Origin: Lunularia cruciata
Taxonomy: Eukaryota; Streptophyta; Marchantiopsida; Lunulariales; Lunulariaceae
Assembly: GCA_948567375.1 (NCBI GenBank)
Contig: OX419756.1
Coordinates: 40,128,333-40,192,332 of the forward strand
DNA: 64,000 bases
Direction: 5' to 3'
The notes under the pieces were generated by a model that did no database searches, had not been told where the DNA came from, and was given only the letters and a program-made list of their open reading frames with translations. Of this stretch, positions 1 to 12,917 are shown in pieces. The position numbers and the translations under genes are program-made. Every line of letters starts with the position of its first letter. The first letter of the stretch is position 1.

Positions 1-2270
1 TTGATCAGTTCAACTGAGCAATGTCGGTGTCTAACTCGATTCAAAGAAATGGAAAAGAAACGCTCGTTTCAAGAAAATAATGAACCTTTGAAAATAGTTA
101 ATAGACGACAGCTACTGAACATGATGGTTATGAGATCTTCAGAAGTTTACTTCATCGAATCAAGTAACTAAATGAAGGCTTAAGCGAGTTTTACCCGGTG
201 TCACCGAATCGACATCAGTGATGAGGTCCTCTACCGTCCAAATGAATCACTGATGTCGTTGGGCAACTTGGTGCTCTTGTGGACGACAAATGCATCCTTA
301 AGAGCATGAAAGTAGAAAGACGATGTTGGGTTTGAAGCCAATGTAGTAAGTTTATTTAATTTGGCAACTAATTCAGGAATATTGAAATCCCAAAATGTCG
401 GTGGGATTAAACGGTTAAGAAGATTTTTCTTTGATAATCAAATTTGTAGACCTGTGTAGATTATCCATCAGCAGTCCTTTCCAAACTTGATTTAGTTTGG
501 CTAGTGTGGATTTATGATCAGTTGCACCAATCAGATCAAAGTATTCCCATGAAAGTACTGGATTAGAACCTCTACTTCCATCCAATAAAGTTTTCTGCAA
601 ATTCGAAGAGATGTTGTCTTCGACGAAGGAGAATCGTCTTTCTCTTCCTTGAATCAAAGGTCTAGCCACGGAAGATTTTAACGCTGTAGCATTTCCTTGA
701 TTTTAAAAATATTTAGGTGATGTAATCATCTGTTTATAAAGTATTAGTGCACTCAGTCGTCAACATATTCTGAAATGATGATAGTGATGGTGGTCCTTTC
801 CGCGAATGTCACATGCCTGCAGCGTTTACCTCTGAAGATTGTTGAGTGTGAAGAATAACTCAAGATTTTGCTCATGCAGAAGTATATAGATACAAAGGGA
901 CCCCGAACTTTGAAAGTTAGTTCTTGAATTCCTCTCCTTTGAGGTATGGGTTTTGGCTCAATAGATCTCGGCGACTCGCAAGAACATGGTTGAACATGGA
1001 AATCCCCTACTATGGTAATTGAAGGCTCCGCATTCAACCTCATTTCTCTGCCTTTTCAGAAGAATGACTGGCAAGTAGCGTATTGTCTTCCACAAGGTAC
1101 ACTAATCTAGAATTGTATACGAAGTCTGGTGGAGGGGAGGACAGGTGTGTGTTTGCTCATCTGGCCTTTGAGGACGGAAAGCGTCCTGTTAACTTAGCCA
1201 GTTGACTGTAATATCAAAGCCACAGCACGTGAGTATGGACAAGAAGGTTCGGTAACTAGCAAAAATGAGGTCATAAATACCGGTGTTTAGTTTAAGCGAG
1301 TCTTTAGGCCATGTGGCAAGAACTCTTGTGGAGTTTGTAAAAGAATAAACTTGATGCGGATGATGGAAGGTGCTGTAGTGTTGCGCAAGTAGTACAGATA
1401 GGTAGCATCTAAAGTTTGTCTCGTATGCTGCTGCCTGCGACGAATTGAAGATAGAGGAAGAGTGGGATGCCCCGCCATTTGCAAAGCTTGGGGTAAACTT
1501 GGGGATCGGAAAGCTTACATGATTCGGTGGAGGACCAAGTTTGTCTTTGCACCAACCTAAGTTTCGAACATCAAGCACGCGAAGCTGAGCGAAACTTGCT
1601 TTTGCTCATGTAACATTTTCACACTCATTATTCAACTGCATGTCGCATCCCGAAGCCTACTCTGTGCAGATTGTAGTTTACACACTCCTTCAGCATGTTA
1701 CCCCAACGATTTCAATTAGTCTTCTAAATTATGAAAGGACATTGACTGGCGTCAATCTTCATGGCTCTCACGTGCTTTGTGGAAGGCCTACACGAACATG
1801 AATCTCTCGTTGAGGTTCCCTAAGGTTTGGTTAGGAGACAAAAGCGCGCGGACCGCTTCTCTATGATACTTGTTTCCTCCTCCCACTGAAGCTCACCCGT
1901 TAAAGGAAGTTAAATGGACATGACTTACAGTTCTCATTTGTGGATCTCTCGACCACACGAGTGGCCTCCTGCCCCTTAACTCGCACAGATACTAAGCCTC
2001 AATTGTTTGGTCACTCCACGCGGATTTGATACCGCGGGGGCTCAGGGGAGCTCGAAGGGACATAAGTGACATGGTTGGGATGTAATGGAAGCCCAGACTC
2101 TCAACTCTCTCGAACTTAGGATACCGAGGTCATCTTTTCTCATAATTCTACTTCCCATGTGGGTTGAATAAGCAAACTAGTGCAGTGTTAATGGTGCAAG
2201 TACACCGCGGGTACACAGTCTTTCTTCAGACAAAAAGGTTGTCCTTGATATAATCATAAAGTCAGGGTCT
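1..2270. other. Gene-free stretch, no recognised function
   Basis: Base composition is near balanced and there is no ORF I can assign. Three minus-strand open frames exist (415-669, 753-1043, 1189-1578). The 415-669 frame looks the most protein-like, with mixed composition and a segment reading EYFDLIGATDHKSTLAKLNQ, but it matches nothing I know and has no convincing splice partners. A 13-bp perfect inverted repeat occurs at 210-222 and 246-258. It could be old transposon debris or an unrecognised exon. Confidence 0.4.
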
Positions 2271-3865
2271 GGAACCTTGGTTTTAGTTCAACTAAAACGA
2301 AGCACAGGTTCATACTCATATCTCATTCCCTATAAATGCAGTAGGTTATACTTATTCTCATTATTAGGATTTCACCACCACTTCTTAGATGTTGAAATGA
2401 ATAGTGTAAGTATTCATTTTAACTCCCACTTAATGTATATTAACTTGGGGAACTCAGTTAATTTTTACATTATGTTTTACAAAAATATTCCATGACCATA
2501 TTAAACGTACTGTTTCATGGTAACCTCAATTATAACAAACCGAAATTAATACAAAACAAAGACCAAACCACAAGAGTGGGGAGAACTCACTCAGTAACAA
2601 TTGGAAGTAATGTCAAACAAGACAAAATTAAAGGATAGAGTAAACTTCATAATAAAAAATATAATGTTAATCAACTTTGATACATACACAAACCAAAGTA
2701 TAAGAATTGGTTATGTTGATTCAAAGGACTTTGACGTTGATGTATTGGTTCGTACCTCTCTTGACTTATTCCAAATTTCATTTTGTGTAGAATTCTTTTA
2801 AGGTGAACTTCTTGGACTATTCTCTACATAATACTTAGAGTATATGTAAAGAAAATCATAAACTAGGTAGTGTTTATTCACTAAGATTATCTAAGGATCT
2901 TATATGACGGGATGAAACACAAAGAATATAAGAATAATAAGATATTCATACTTATTACGACGAAGATTTTAACTTGTAAATAGGAACTTGTTCTCTTCTT
3001 TTCTGTCTAGAAGTGATCTATACTATTATATTTTGGACATATTTTAACGACGGAGACACCGAGATTTGAACGGAGACAAAGGTATCTTTCACCACGCAGA
3101 GTGTTTCCCATTTATCCTTGACGATAAAGATTTATCGATCAAATACTATTTATATATGAAATGAATTAATCAAGGGGAGAGAAACAATAATATCTGGACT
3201 CGAATCCGTTTTGTTCAAACATTTGGTAAGTCTTACTTAACCACCTGATGCGGTATAGCTTATGTGGTATGGCGGAAACGATATTATTTTCACTTTATCG
3301 GTTGAATCGACGTTTCCTTTCCTCACATGATCAAAGTTTACCCTAAATATATATTCCGCTCACTTCAGCATTAATCCCTCATATGTGCAAGCTCATATTT
3401 TTGGCTGGCTGACCAAAGGATTGTCGGTTTTCACTAGAATACTGCATCCAAAGCAAACTCGGAAGGTTTATTTGAAATTGGTCATTACTCACATCATTAC
3501 TTGGAAAGAGCCTATCCATACCTGCCCATTCATCATGTCTCTTTTGCTTCTTTTAGACAATACAAAATTTTAAATTGTTTGGGCAAAATATACAAACTCT
3601 TTCCATCTTCTTTGTACTATGGAAAACTGGGATAAATGAATCAAAACTTGTAAATGCTATTATTTTGGAGTTTCCAATTCATCCTCAGTTTATTATATTT
3701 CTACATTGTTATAGTTTCTGGTAGTATTGTTTGAACGTTTTGGGCTCAAATTTAGGAGCATGATTTTGAGTAAGTCTTTATTTTGTCATGACCATTTAGT
3801 TTTCTATTTCAGAAATATATAGAAGTAGCTTACTCCATTCTAAATGAAATAGTTTTGCAAAAAAA
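2271..3865. other. AT-rich intergenic stretch
   Basis: The sequence is AT-rich with only short chance ORFs. I see no splice-bounded coding segments, no tRNA-like fold and no clear repeat. It probably consists of decayed transposon sequence. Confidence 0.4.
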
Positions 3866-3867
3866 CA

Positions 3868-4500
3868 TAGAAAAAATGAAGGATGGGAAGACCCCATTAA
3901 GCCGTACAAGGAAGAGATGAAAAAGGTAAAATGGGGCTAAGCCCCAATAGATTCTATATGAGAAATCTGCCCCACTGCACCTAAGATATCCAAGCTATGT
4001 AAGTTGTGTGGTCTACAAAGAATTGGAGCATCGGAGGAAGCATCACCTAGTGTGATTGCTCTCCTATGGATAACACCAGCCATTGCCCACTGTAGAGCAA
4101 TGGACACACGCTGTCTAAAATATGCTACAAAGTATGAGAGTGACAGTGATACCCCCTAGCACTTAACATGATAAGCTCTCGTGCACTCCCTAACAAATGT
4201 GTCAAACGCCGTGTCCATTGTTCCATATAACTCCAAGGCTAGAGGAACAAAGAGGTTACCTTGCTGCATGCTCCTATACTTGGAGACCTTACGACCCACT
4301 GCTGCATTCGCCGCCCATCCACGAGGATGGATAATCACTCCCTCCGGAACGGTATCTTGCGAAGGGTCGGTAACCATGACATCCGCTACTATCACCTGAT
4401 AATTTTGGACCAAGTATAAGTCTACCTTGACATGTGTTGTATGCAAAGCATACTAACTCTCCCTCCAAGCCAAGTATTCACTCTCTTGTGCCATAGCAAA
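3868..4500 (-). mobile_element. 3' end of a non-LTR retrotransposon (LINE), copy 1
   Basis: This is the longest copy of a family seen seven times in the window. Read on the minus strand, the end of a pol reading frame (4446 down to 3937) is followed by a short 3' tail. The tail is conserved between copies: it contains TAAAATGGGGCTAAGCCCCA as read on the + strand at 3928-3947, then a segment resembling GAAGGATGGGAAGACCCCAT. Copy 4 (41.6-41.9 kb) aligns with this copy over about 250 bp. The short 5'-truncated fragments with a constant 3' end are what target-primed reverse transcription leaves behind. No poly(A) or target-site duplication could be fixed by eye. Confidence 0.75.
3937..4446 (-). 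pseudogene. LINE pol C-terminus, endonuclease-like domain, broken by a stop
   Basis: The minus frame 4446-4156 ends at a TAG and continues open in the same frame to a second TAG at 3939-3937, so a single stop interrupts a longer coding region. There is a further in-frame TAG just upstream of 4446. The first half has the pattern VDLYL, then DVMVTDP, then KVSKYR, then FVPLALELYG. This resembles the restriction-like endonuclease region following reverse transcriptase in RLE-type LINEs. The second half contains YFRQRVSIALQ, typical of the extreme C-terminus of such proteins. Length and the absence of RT motifs upstream show severe 5' truncation. The domain assignment rests on pattern recognition only. 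It is clearly a dead copy. Confidence 0.6.
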
Positions 4501-7185
4501 CATTATGTCCCTAATGGATGCTTTTATTGGGTATATATGTATCACCTTTCACCTACCAATATCCTTCTATCACATCCTTGTAGATCTATCAATAATATGA
4601 GGCACTTTCTTTCTACTTTGTTAGGGCAAACTATAGTCGCATGATTCTCAAATCATTGATGTAGGTTAAAGATTACTCTCCTTATACAATCATCCTTTTT
4701 TTTCTTGCACCTCTTACCTTAGGGAACTCAAGGCTTTTCTTAATCATGTTTGTTGTAAATTGATACTTCTTATCTGTATCAGCTCATATTGAACTCCTTA
4801 TAGTTATAGTATTCTTATCCTAGATTATACAGAAGATATAAATAGATATTAGTGAACAAATATATTTTCATATTCTTACCATCATCTTGATTCATACACT
4901 TACTCTTAAGAATATTCGTTTTTTATGGAGAGAGGGGATGGGGAACTTAGTTCCATGCTAATTGAGTATATTTATCTCTCTCCAAAGGAGTCCATAAAAC
5001 TCTAATTATGCTCAAATTTTATCACCTCTAAAACTTCTAGATCTATAAGACCAATGCACTTATATAAAATTATCTCTTTATATATATATATTTTTATTTA
5101 TTTACATTATTTTTGGTGGAAAATTTCCAATTTTTATGATGCTATTAGGGATGGAATCCTAAAATCTGTGAATCTAAAATACAAATCAAGACTTTGTTAG
5201 ATATGCCAAGTATACCCACTCAAAAGAGTAAGAGCTTATATTGCATGTTTTATTGATGGGAGATACACACCATCACGTCAAATGGTTACTAACTTTATAC
5301 AAGTGCAGTCTTTGATATCATATAGTCTGCGGCTATATAGACAATGTAGTTGTGACCGTTGCCATAATAAGCTTTTTAATACCTATGTACCTTTGGAATT
5401 GTAGATTTTTGTGTATCTTCAGTATCGTTTCGATGCTTTCTTTGATAGGAATCTCAAGATTCGTTATAAAGATGAAAGGAGCTGTGACGATTTTACAGGC
5501 AACAAGATCTCAGATCTCTTCAGAGTCTAGGCACAATACTCCAAATATTAGGTTCATATAAGCGTGAACGGGTTGCGAGAGGTCTCCTCACATCTAAGAC
5601 AATCCTACTCCTTCTACCAGATATTTTTTTGAAAAATCTTTGTTATATCATTCAACACTTACAAAAATTTAATATGGTCTGCAGATTTGGTTACCATCTC
5701 TTTAATTTTTATTCATTTATTTTTGGATTTTGGTTTTCTTTTAGGACCATTGGACTCCATTTTTTCATGTGCTTTATTTCCCTTCATGGTATCCTATTTG
5801 ATTGGTTCTTGCTTCCTTCATTTTCATGAGGTGCACTGGGAAAATACTACATAACCGGAAATGACATTGAGGATTAGGTGTTTCTGGTGATTTGTGCTCC
5901 TTTGATAAACACTCAATCCATCGTTACCCAAAGTCAAATCAACTTCGTCCATATGATAGGGTCGTCTTTACCATTAAATAAATGTTGATTCCTCTACACT
6001 TGATTGGTTCACATGACTATACAAGTGATCATCATTTACCCGAAAGAGGAGTCAGATATTGGTTTAATCAGTACACGGTCATACACAGTGTCTTACAAAA
6101 TTCTCTTAAAACTTGGGGTCCGAGTGAATGACAAAGGTTATTCTAAGTGTGCTCAGATATATAATAATCCCGGGCTGAGATCTCTTGGACTCCAGCCTGA
6201 CCCTCCTTCCACATGCTTAGTTTTATTGCCTGATGGCGCTTAAGCTTAGCATCTGTTTCTTACCCACAAAATCGTGACGGGAGTGGTGCTTTTGACTGGG
6301 GTCAACTTGAGTACAACACTATTGTTGTCGCACACACACTTGTGTGGCATCTGCATATGATCTTGGAAAGTCTACACACGAAACCTAGCGTGAAGAATTT
6401 GGCTTTCTTCCTCGCTCGTTTGGGAGGGTATGTATTCAAGTACCAGAGTTCCACGGTCGGTGCATACCGTAAACATACAGGGATATTACCAGCTGTGATT
6501 AATTGGGTCCGCAGTATTGGTTGATCACTAACTCGGAAGAAATGGGCAACTGTACGCCAGAATCGGATACACTCCGGGACTGTATTATGGAATCTTTGGA
6601 GTAAGGCTTGTTGTACCACATAGAATTGTGCGTGTATAATGACAATGACATGGTCAAATGTTCTCCAAGGTGATATTCAAGGTCTCCAAGGTGATATTCC
6701 AATGTTCTTCAAAGTGATATTCACCAATGAAAATGCAGGTACTCCTTGTTCAAGCTGAAGGGAATCCATCCAGGAATATCAATTATGAATATCGTCCCTA
6801 AAACTCGTTGAGGGGCAAAGTGAACGTCCCAAATGCTCATTGAGTTAATTAAATATTGGTATGATTATTTACTGGAGATGATATTGAGAGGACAATTAGA
6901 AATCCTACTTATTACTACTTGAATCGAGTATAGTTATTCAACGATGACTTAAAATATAAATACTCGCTTGAGATGATATTGAGAAGGTATAGTCACATAA
7001 TTTCATGGTAATAATAATCACATCCGAAACTTTACGGAGATTCAAATTCAGATTCAGGGTGAGGTTCACCGTCACCGAGTAAGTTAATTATTACAACAGT
7101 GTAGTATGAGCAACTGTACAATTACTACGACATGATACAATTAAACAGATCGATGATGTTCTTAGAAAGAGGAAAGCCGACTGCG
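4500..7185. other. AT-rich intergenic stretch with scattered small ORFs
   Basis: There are no recognisable genes. Small overlapping ORFs on both strands around 6.0-6.7 kb have no domain I can name and lie in a patch of more balanced composition. The 21-bp tandem repeat in this stretch is listed separately. Confidence 0.35.
6662..6724 (+). repeat. Three imperfect 21-24 bp tandem units
   Basis: A unit starting TCTCCAAGGTGATATTC begins at 6662 and again at 6683. A more diverged third copy (TCTTCAAAGTGATATTC) begins near 6707. It is a short minisatellite-like array with no known function. Confidence 0.7.
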
Positions 7186-7189
7186 TCAG

Positions 7190-7276
7190 ATAACAAGGAG
7201 GGGAACACCCCTCAAACCTTACAAGAACAAGACATGAAGGTAAAATGGGCCTAAACCTCTATATTATCGGTACGAG
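7190..7276 (-). mobile_element. LINE 3' end fragment, copy 2
   Basis: About 85 bp match the 3' tail of the LINE family: AGGAGGGGAACACCCCTCAA, an ACCTTACAAG segment, GGTAAAATGGGCCTAA, and a final TATCGGTACGAGAA. The palindrome is degraded (GGGCCTAAACCTC instead of GGGGCTAAGCCCC). It is in the same orientation as copy 1. Confidence 0.7.
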
Positions 7277-10185
7277 AATATAAAGTTCTTAGAAAGAGAA
7301 TCATATTTGAAAATAAGTCATCTCTCCACTTTCTTCGGTTATCTTTTAGTCTTATTTCTACAGTTTGAGTTACGCCGAGCGCTAAGCAACTAGAGGGACC
7401 GTTGCCTGTACAATACGGCTGTAAAGTACAATTTTAGTGTACCTCCAACAGGCCGACTTCGTGGAGCTTCCATACCGGAGAATGCACTCTGTAGGGTACC
7501 AACCTGCGCGATGTACTCTATGATTACGGCGTAATTGCCCGTGTGTGATTCTGCGGTGAGATTCTCATATTGGAACTCCCAAGTACTAGTGAAACTAGTG
7601 GAGAAGAAATCTACCTACTAGGGGTTTCCCAAATAGTTTTATAAAGTTTTGTATATTTTCATATAGATGATTTCGACGGTTGACTAAATTGGCCCGGGAT
7701 GCGGAAGAAGAAAGAGTCGCACTAAGGAGTTCTGGCCAAGTTCTTTCTTATTAGCAAACTGGATAGTACCAAAAAAGGATGTACAGTTTTAGATTGTCAC
7801 ACTGTAATGCATTAATTATATATTAAGATTAATAAAGTGTTTGGTTTAGAGTGAATATGGTCTACCCCGGTTGTCGCTCGGTGTAATATGTTAATTTTGG
7901 ATTAAATGAGATTTTGCTCATTGTTGCTTGTAACACTCGATGGTGTCTGTAATTATTATAATGTGTTAATTTATAATTAAATGTGATTTTTCTCATAAAT
8001 ATTTGTTCATTACTCATTGTTGCTCGTCGCCACCCATAGCCGCTTGTTGGTGCTCAAAGCCACTCATTGCCATTGGTAGTCGCTTGATAGCGCCCATTGA
8101 TTTTCCATCCAAATGTGGTGAGTTTGCATTGCAATCAGGTTTTGCTAAATTTTTGTTGCACTTTTGGAGTAAAATTCCTCAAACTCCAATTAATTTCTTG
8201 GTTGCCATTAGACGAAGCAAATTATTTTCCATAACTCGCATTATCTCCCTTGCTGCACCAATCTATGGAAATGAACAAACGCACCAATGCAAAACTATAG
8301 AACCCACCGGTTTAGTTTATTGAGAGGAGCATTTGCACATACCATTCGCATTTGCAGATGATGAATTTGAATTTGAATAGTTGAGAGCGGCATTTTGGAT
8401 CCACCAAAAAATTTCATAAATTCTACTTTAAAATTACACACTAAAAGAACATGATAACTCTCTCAAGAAACCAAATCATCTCTTTTGACAATTATTTAAT
8501 TCACCACAGAAATCTTAAACATATGTAATATAGTGCCTAATTTTTATAAATTAATACAAATTACATATACCATATAATTATTTATTAATGTTTATTTATT
8601 AACAACTCATTTTTTACAGAGTTCACTAAAAGTAGTCACAAAATTTCTATTTACCCACTAGACATCTGTCAAAAATATGTTCGATACCCCTGGTACCAAA
8701 GGTTTAGGAACTAGAGAGACGTGGACTTGAGTGCCGATTACAGACCTCTTAGGCGATTCACATGGCTCTTTTGGGCTCCGGCGGCCCACTAAAAGACAAA
8801 GTCTGGCAATTAGAATTTTGACGGAGCTCATGTGCCCGTCAGGTCTGCCTGACGTTCAAAGCCTCATCCGGAGCTTATCCGTCAGGCAACTCTAGCTCCG
8901 TTTGAACCTTTGCGAACCGGGAATTTCCTAGATTAATGGGTCGGGTGATACAACGTGCAATAAAATTATCGGAATGCCCTTTCTGTGACAGGTTTGCCCG
9001 AGAATGAATCTGTCTACTTCCCGTCTTCGCTACATCGAGTCTTTAATCTTTCCAAGTAAACATTTTCGATTTTAATTTTTGACCTTCGAGACTGGATGCA
9101 GATGTAATATGTTTTACCTTTTTTTATTTTTGGACCGTTATTCAATGTTGGTTATGGGTGACTTAGAATGAAAGCATTTTATTAATATTCTTTTTTAGAT
9201 AGGAAAAGAAATGGTTTGTCAACGAAAACCAATTCCAATATTCGGGTGTAATATTTTTTTTTTATTCATAAATTTTTTCTCCCCTTACTAATGTGATTAA
9301 TTCCCTAAGATTTTCTGTTTGAAACTCCATTAATCACAAAAATATGAAATATAAATATTCATCAATATATAGGAAAACGAAAAGCTAAATTTCATGATCA
9401 CTCCTTTGTTGTATATATAGGAAAACGAAATGCTAAATTTGATGATCACTCCTTTGTGGAAAACGAATGTGAAAATTTTCTTATTGATTTGTAAACCCCA
9501 AACTCTTTACTTTACGTAACCTAATTCGAGAACTGGTTACCTATTAACGCCAGTCAATCATCCAAAGTGACCTGTCATCACAAGTATACATATGAGGTTG
9601 ACGTACGTCCAAATTAACTGCCGGACCTATGCACTCCCATGGACACATGATTATACTCTTTCCGTCAATGTTTTAGAGGCTGACGGATGTCAAAACTGAC
9701 GTACATCATTGAGCCATGTGAAGTGGCCTTCTATCGGAGAGATGGAAAATTTCGTCTCTGCGTTGGATGCTGGTGGGATTTTTCACCGACCGTGAGGAAT
9801 TCTGTTATCTGGCGACTGCCATAGTTGGCATGGATGCTGTCAGAGTGAGTGTTCAAGGAAATCTTGTGGCAGAATGAGATTTTGGGTCGTGCAATATGTG
9901 CAACGACACCATTTCAGCCATGGACTGGTCAAAGTTTTCCATGTTCTATTGTACATGATAAAGAGAGCTCGTCCACCTGCGATAACAGGTGAGACAAGGT
10001 AGAACAAGATAATCCAAAGCATTAGTCTATTTGGCCCAGAATCCGAAGCTCTATCTAATCGTGAAAGTTCGTTTGGTTTTTCTACCAGTAAATGGGGCCG
10101 CACAATCGCACGCTGGCACACTAAATCCACGTGGACGGAGCTATTCCGCGACAAATCCTGTGAGTTTGGTAAAGAAAGATGGGAT
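7277..10185. other. Intergenic stretch without recognisable genes
   Basis: 7.3-7.75 kb is balanced in composition, and 7.8-9.5 kb is mostly AT-rich. At 7.80-8.03 kb there are imperfect direct repeats built on TAATGTGTTAATT and GATTTTGCTCATTGTTGCT. The open frame at 8003-8323 overlaps these repeats and is low complexity, so I do not call it a gene. Confidence 0.4.
9366..9461 (+). repeat. Two-copy 48-bp tandem duplication
   Basis: A 48-bp unit containing TAGGAAAACGAAA and GATCACTCCTTTGT is present at about 9366-9413 and 9414-9461. The copies differ at only a few positions, so the duplication is fairly recent compared with the surrounding decay. Confidence 0.75.
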
Positions 10186-10232
10186 AAAAGATAGAAGAAG
10201 GCGACCGCGTAGAAAAAACGAAGGATGCGAAG
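10186..10232 (-). mobile_element. LINE 3' terminal fragment, copy 3
   Basis: The segment AGAAGGCGACCGCGTAGAAA followed by AACGAAGGATGCGAAGGA matches the outermost 3' end of the LINE family as seen in the 37.7 kb copy (AGAAGGCGACCGCGTGTAAA) and the 44.3 kb copy. Only the last ~45 bp remain. The 143-codon minus-strand frame 9840-10271 runs through it and is therefore not a gene. Confidence 0.6.
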
Positions 10233-12910
10233 GATAAATATACTGGTTGTACCGGTTTGGGATGGGTACAAGCAATGGGACCTTTAGAATGCAGAAGATC
10301 TGAAAACAGGACCGTCCAAATCAATCATTCACGCAGCAAAAAGATGTAAACGAAATTAGAAATATCCAATAAGGATAAAGAGTAAGGAGCAAAAGGAGGA
10401 AGACTGTAATGTCTGAAGAAAACGTTCGCTTGTGATCCGGCGCTGTTTTGAACTGAAATTCGTGTTGTTGGGTAGAAAGTTATCTCTCTTTTATTACTAA
10501 TTGTGGAACTTAATTTTTTTCGCCTAGCTACAAGTTTGCACATCAGTCATTCGTAATTCGCCACTGTGAAAGAGAGGCTGGATGACAAAAATACGGTTAA
10601 CTCAACCGCATCGGCGCATTGGATGTGGTGGAGCTTAGACACTCCGGCGAACTTGTTCATCTCCATTTCGGAGTCCTCTTTCTCATCCTGTACCAGACTT
10701 ACACCGGTTCCCCGATGAACAGGTGAACACTGTTCCAGAGAGAAAGGTGATCTTCACAGGTATGAGATTCCAATCCAGAAGCTGGCTGAAATTGTCCTCT
10801 GTGGAAATCCAGCATTTAAGGTCACGCTTATTGCTGCAGTGGATAGTTGTGTCAGACAGTCAAAGTATGAACGATCCTGCCTGGCGTCCTGTTCAACACG
10901 ATTAGTCTCCCTAAGATCACGGGTGTTGTACACGTTAGGAAGGTTTGGTCTTTCGTACGCATCACAAACTCTAAACTCCTCTAAACGCGTGTGACATTGA
11001 TGTTTCAGAGTCTACGAAATACATGAGGACTCAAGAGCACACGTACCGGTAAATCAGGATAAGCGCGTTTCGATTATGAATCCACATTGATGCACCAGTA
11101 TATCAATCCGCTCAGGTTTGTGAGTTGAAGAAAACCACAATGTCTACAGTAAGGCACAGAAACGTGTTTTTGATATTAGGGGGTTTTAAATTCCAGATTT
11201 TCATCATTTACGGGAACTGGTATGAAACTTTAGAATATTTTATGGACACCCGTAATCCTAATTAAGGTTTGGTTGAAAATTGAATGGTCCCTTAACAAAT
11301 TAGGGTTTGGAAATTTGTAAATAAAATCAAAGTGAACGAAATTTAATTTCATATCGCTGGACTCTACAGGATCACCCCGTAACCCGAAAAAAAACTTCGG
11401 ATCATGTTTTCAATTTCCCATAGAAATAGTGATGTCTACGAACATTTACCCATAATAACTCTCGGTACTCCTTCACCCTACCCGTATAATTTTTACATTC
11501 TACATGTAATACATTTTACAACTCATTTACAGGTGTTACGGGTATTCCAGAAGTCTAAATTTGAAACCCCCTATTGGCCCTGTCCACTAATGCCTTCTTT
11601 ACATGTGAGGCTACCAGATTGATAGGCAAATCTTTTCTATTTTTTCCTCCGATTAGCTCAATTTTCCAGATGACCATTCATTGAAATTAGTTCTCATAAA
11701 GTGGTAAAACTTTCCTGCATGGCATCATTTTACTTTTAAATTAATTTATATCGAGAATTATATTACACACAATAAAGAGTTAAAACCTATTTTTTGCTTG
11801 AATTTTGATAAAGATGGAGTTTGTACTCCAAAATTGACAGCGATGCTTGACATTTAAGATAAAGTCAAACAATTTTGAGTTAGAAAGTATTTAAGGGCAT
11901 CAAGACCAAGATATGAGCTCTAAATCATAGCATGGGCTTGTTTAAGCCCTCAAAAAAACGTACTTTTATGTGAATTTATAATCCATAAAGAATTTTATCT
12001 TGCTTGTATGATGTTTATTAGTCCAATATCTCTTTTATAAATTCCATTTATACATAGAGGATGTCTTAATAAGCCCTAATTACTCCCTATCCCATACCCT
12101 AGTAAGGCAACGTTGGAAGTCACTACATTTGGAATATTATTTATTCTACATTCTAGACAAACCACTTCTCTTAGATGTTTCATTCAAGCAATAAGGTATT
12201 TTCTTTGAAAACACGTCTTTTTTATCCTTGAAAAAATTTCCAATTTTTCTTCCTTATATGTTAATTTTCTATATTTAAAAGAGGTTCATCTTACTAAGAA
12301 AAAATTGTCTTTTATTTCCTTAATATCCATATCTCTACATGGAAGGTCAAATAGCAAAAAGGAATAAAAAATTTATATATGACCCTCCGGTCAAACTTGA
12401 TGATTGTTGAAAAATTTCTAAAGAAGGTCATTAGGAAATGGTGGTTTTTGTACAATTAGTCCTCTCTATCTAGAATGATCCCAAAAAATTTTTATCACTC
12501 TCAAGTTAACAATGTTGAAGGTACTTACTTCTTTCTTTCATCTTCAACCAAGATCCTTATGGTGTTATCCTTTCTATCATTTTTCCACTTCCAAATTTTC
12601 ATATTTTACAAGATTTTTTTGCAAGCATAAGAGCTTTATTGAGCTCTACTGATTTGTGATTGGATCATGCAAAGTATACAAGTGAAATAACATTCAACAT
12701 TACAAGTAAAATAATAATACATGATGCAAATTCATGCTTAGCACTAGCTGCTAACATACTAGCTTGGCACAAGCTAGGAGTAAATTAGTGCCAAGCATGG
12801 TTACTTTTTCTACCTTGCATTTATACATTGCTACACAACATACATTATTTTCAACATCATACACTCTAGAAGCACAACTTATACAAAAGTCACACATCAA
12901 CTCTAAAGTA
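10233..12910. other. Intergenic stretch, AT-rich toward its right end
   Basis: There is no gene I can support. Composition falls from balanced (10.2-11.1 kb) to AT-rich (11.2-12.9 kb) as the chromovirus region is approached. Short ORFs are scattered and unrelated to known domains. Confidence 0.35.
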
Positions 12911-12917
12911 CCACAAT

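Noticed and set aside
753..1043. Minus-strand frame with IVGDFH, resembling the GDFN motif of LINE endonucleases
   Set aside because: Only four residues match, no other endonuclease block nearby, and the LINE family here appears only as 3' ends.
1189..1578. 129-codon minus-strand open frame
   Set aside because: No domain, no codon-use support, no splice partner recognised.
9840..10271. 143-codon minus-strand open frame
   Set aside because: Runs through the LINE 3' terminal fragment (10186-10232). Composition is hydrophobic and there are no conserved motifs.
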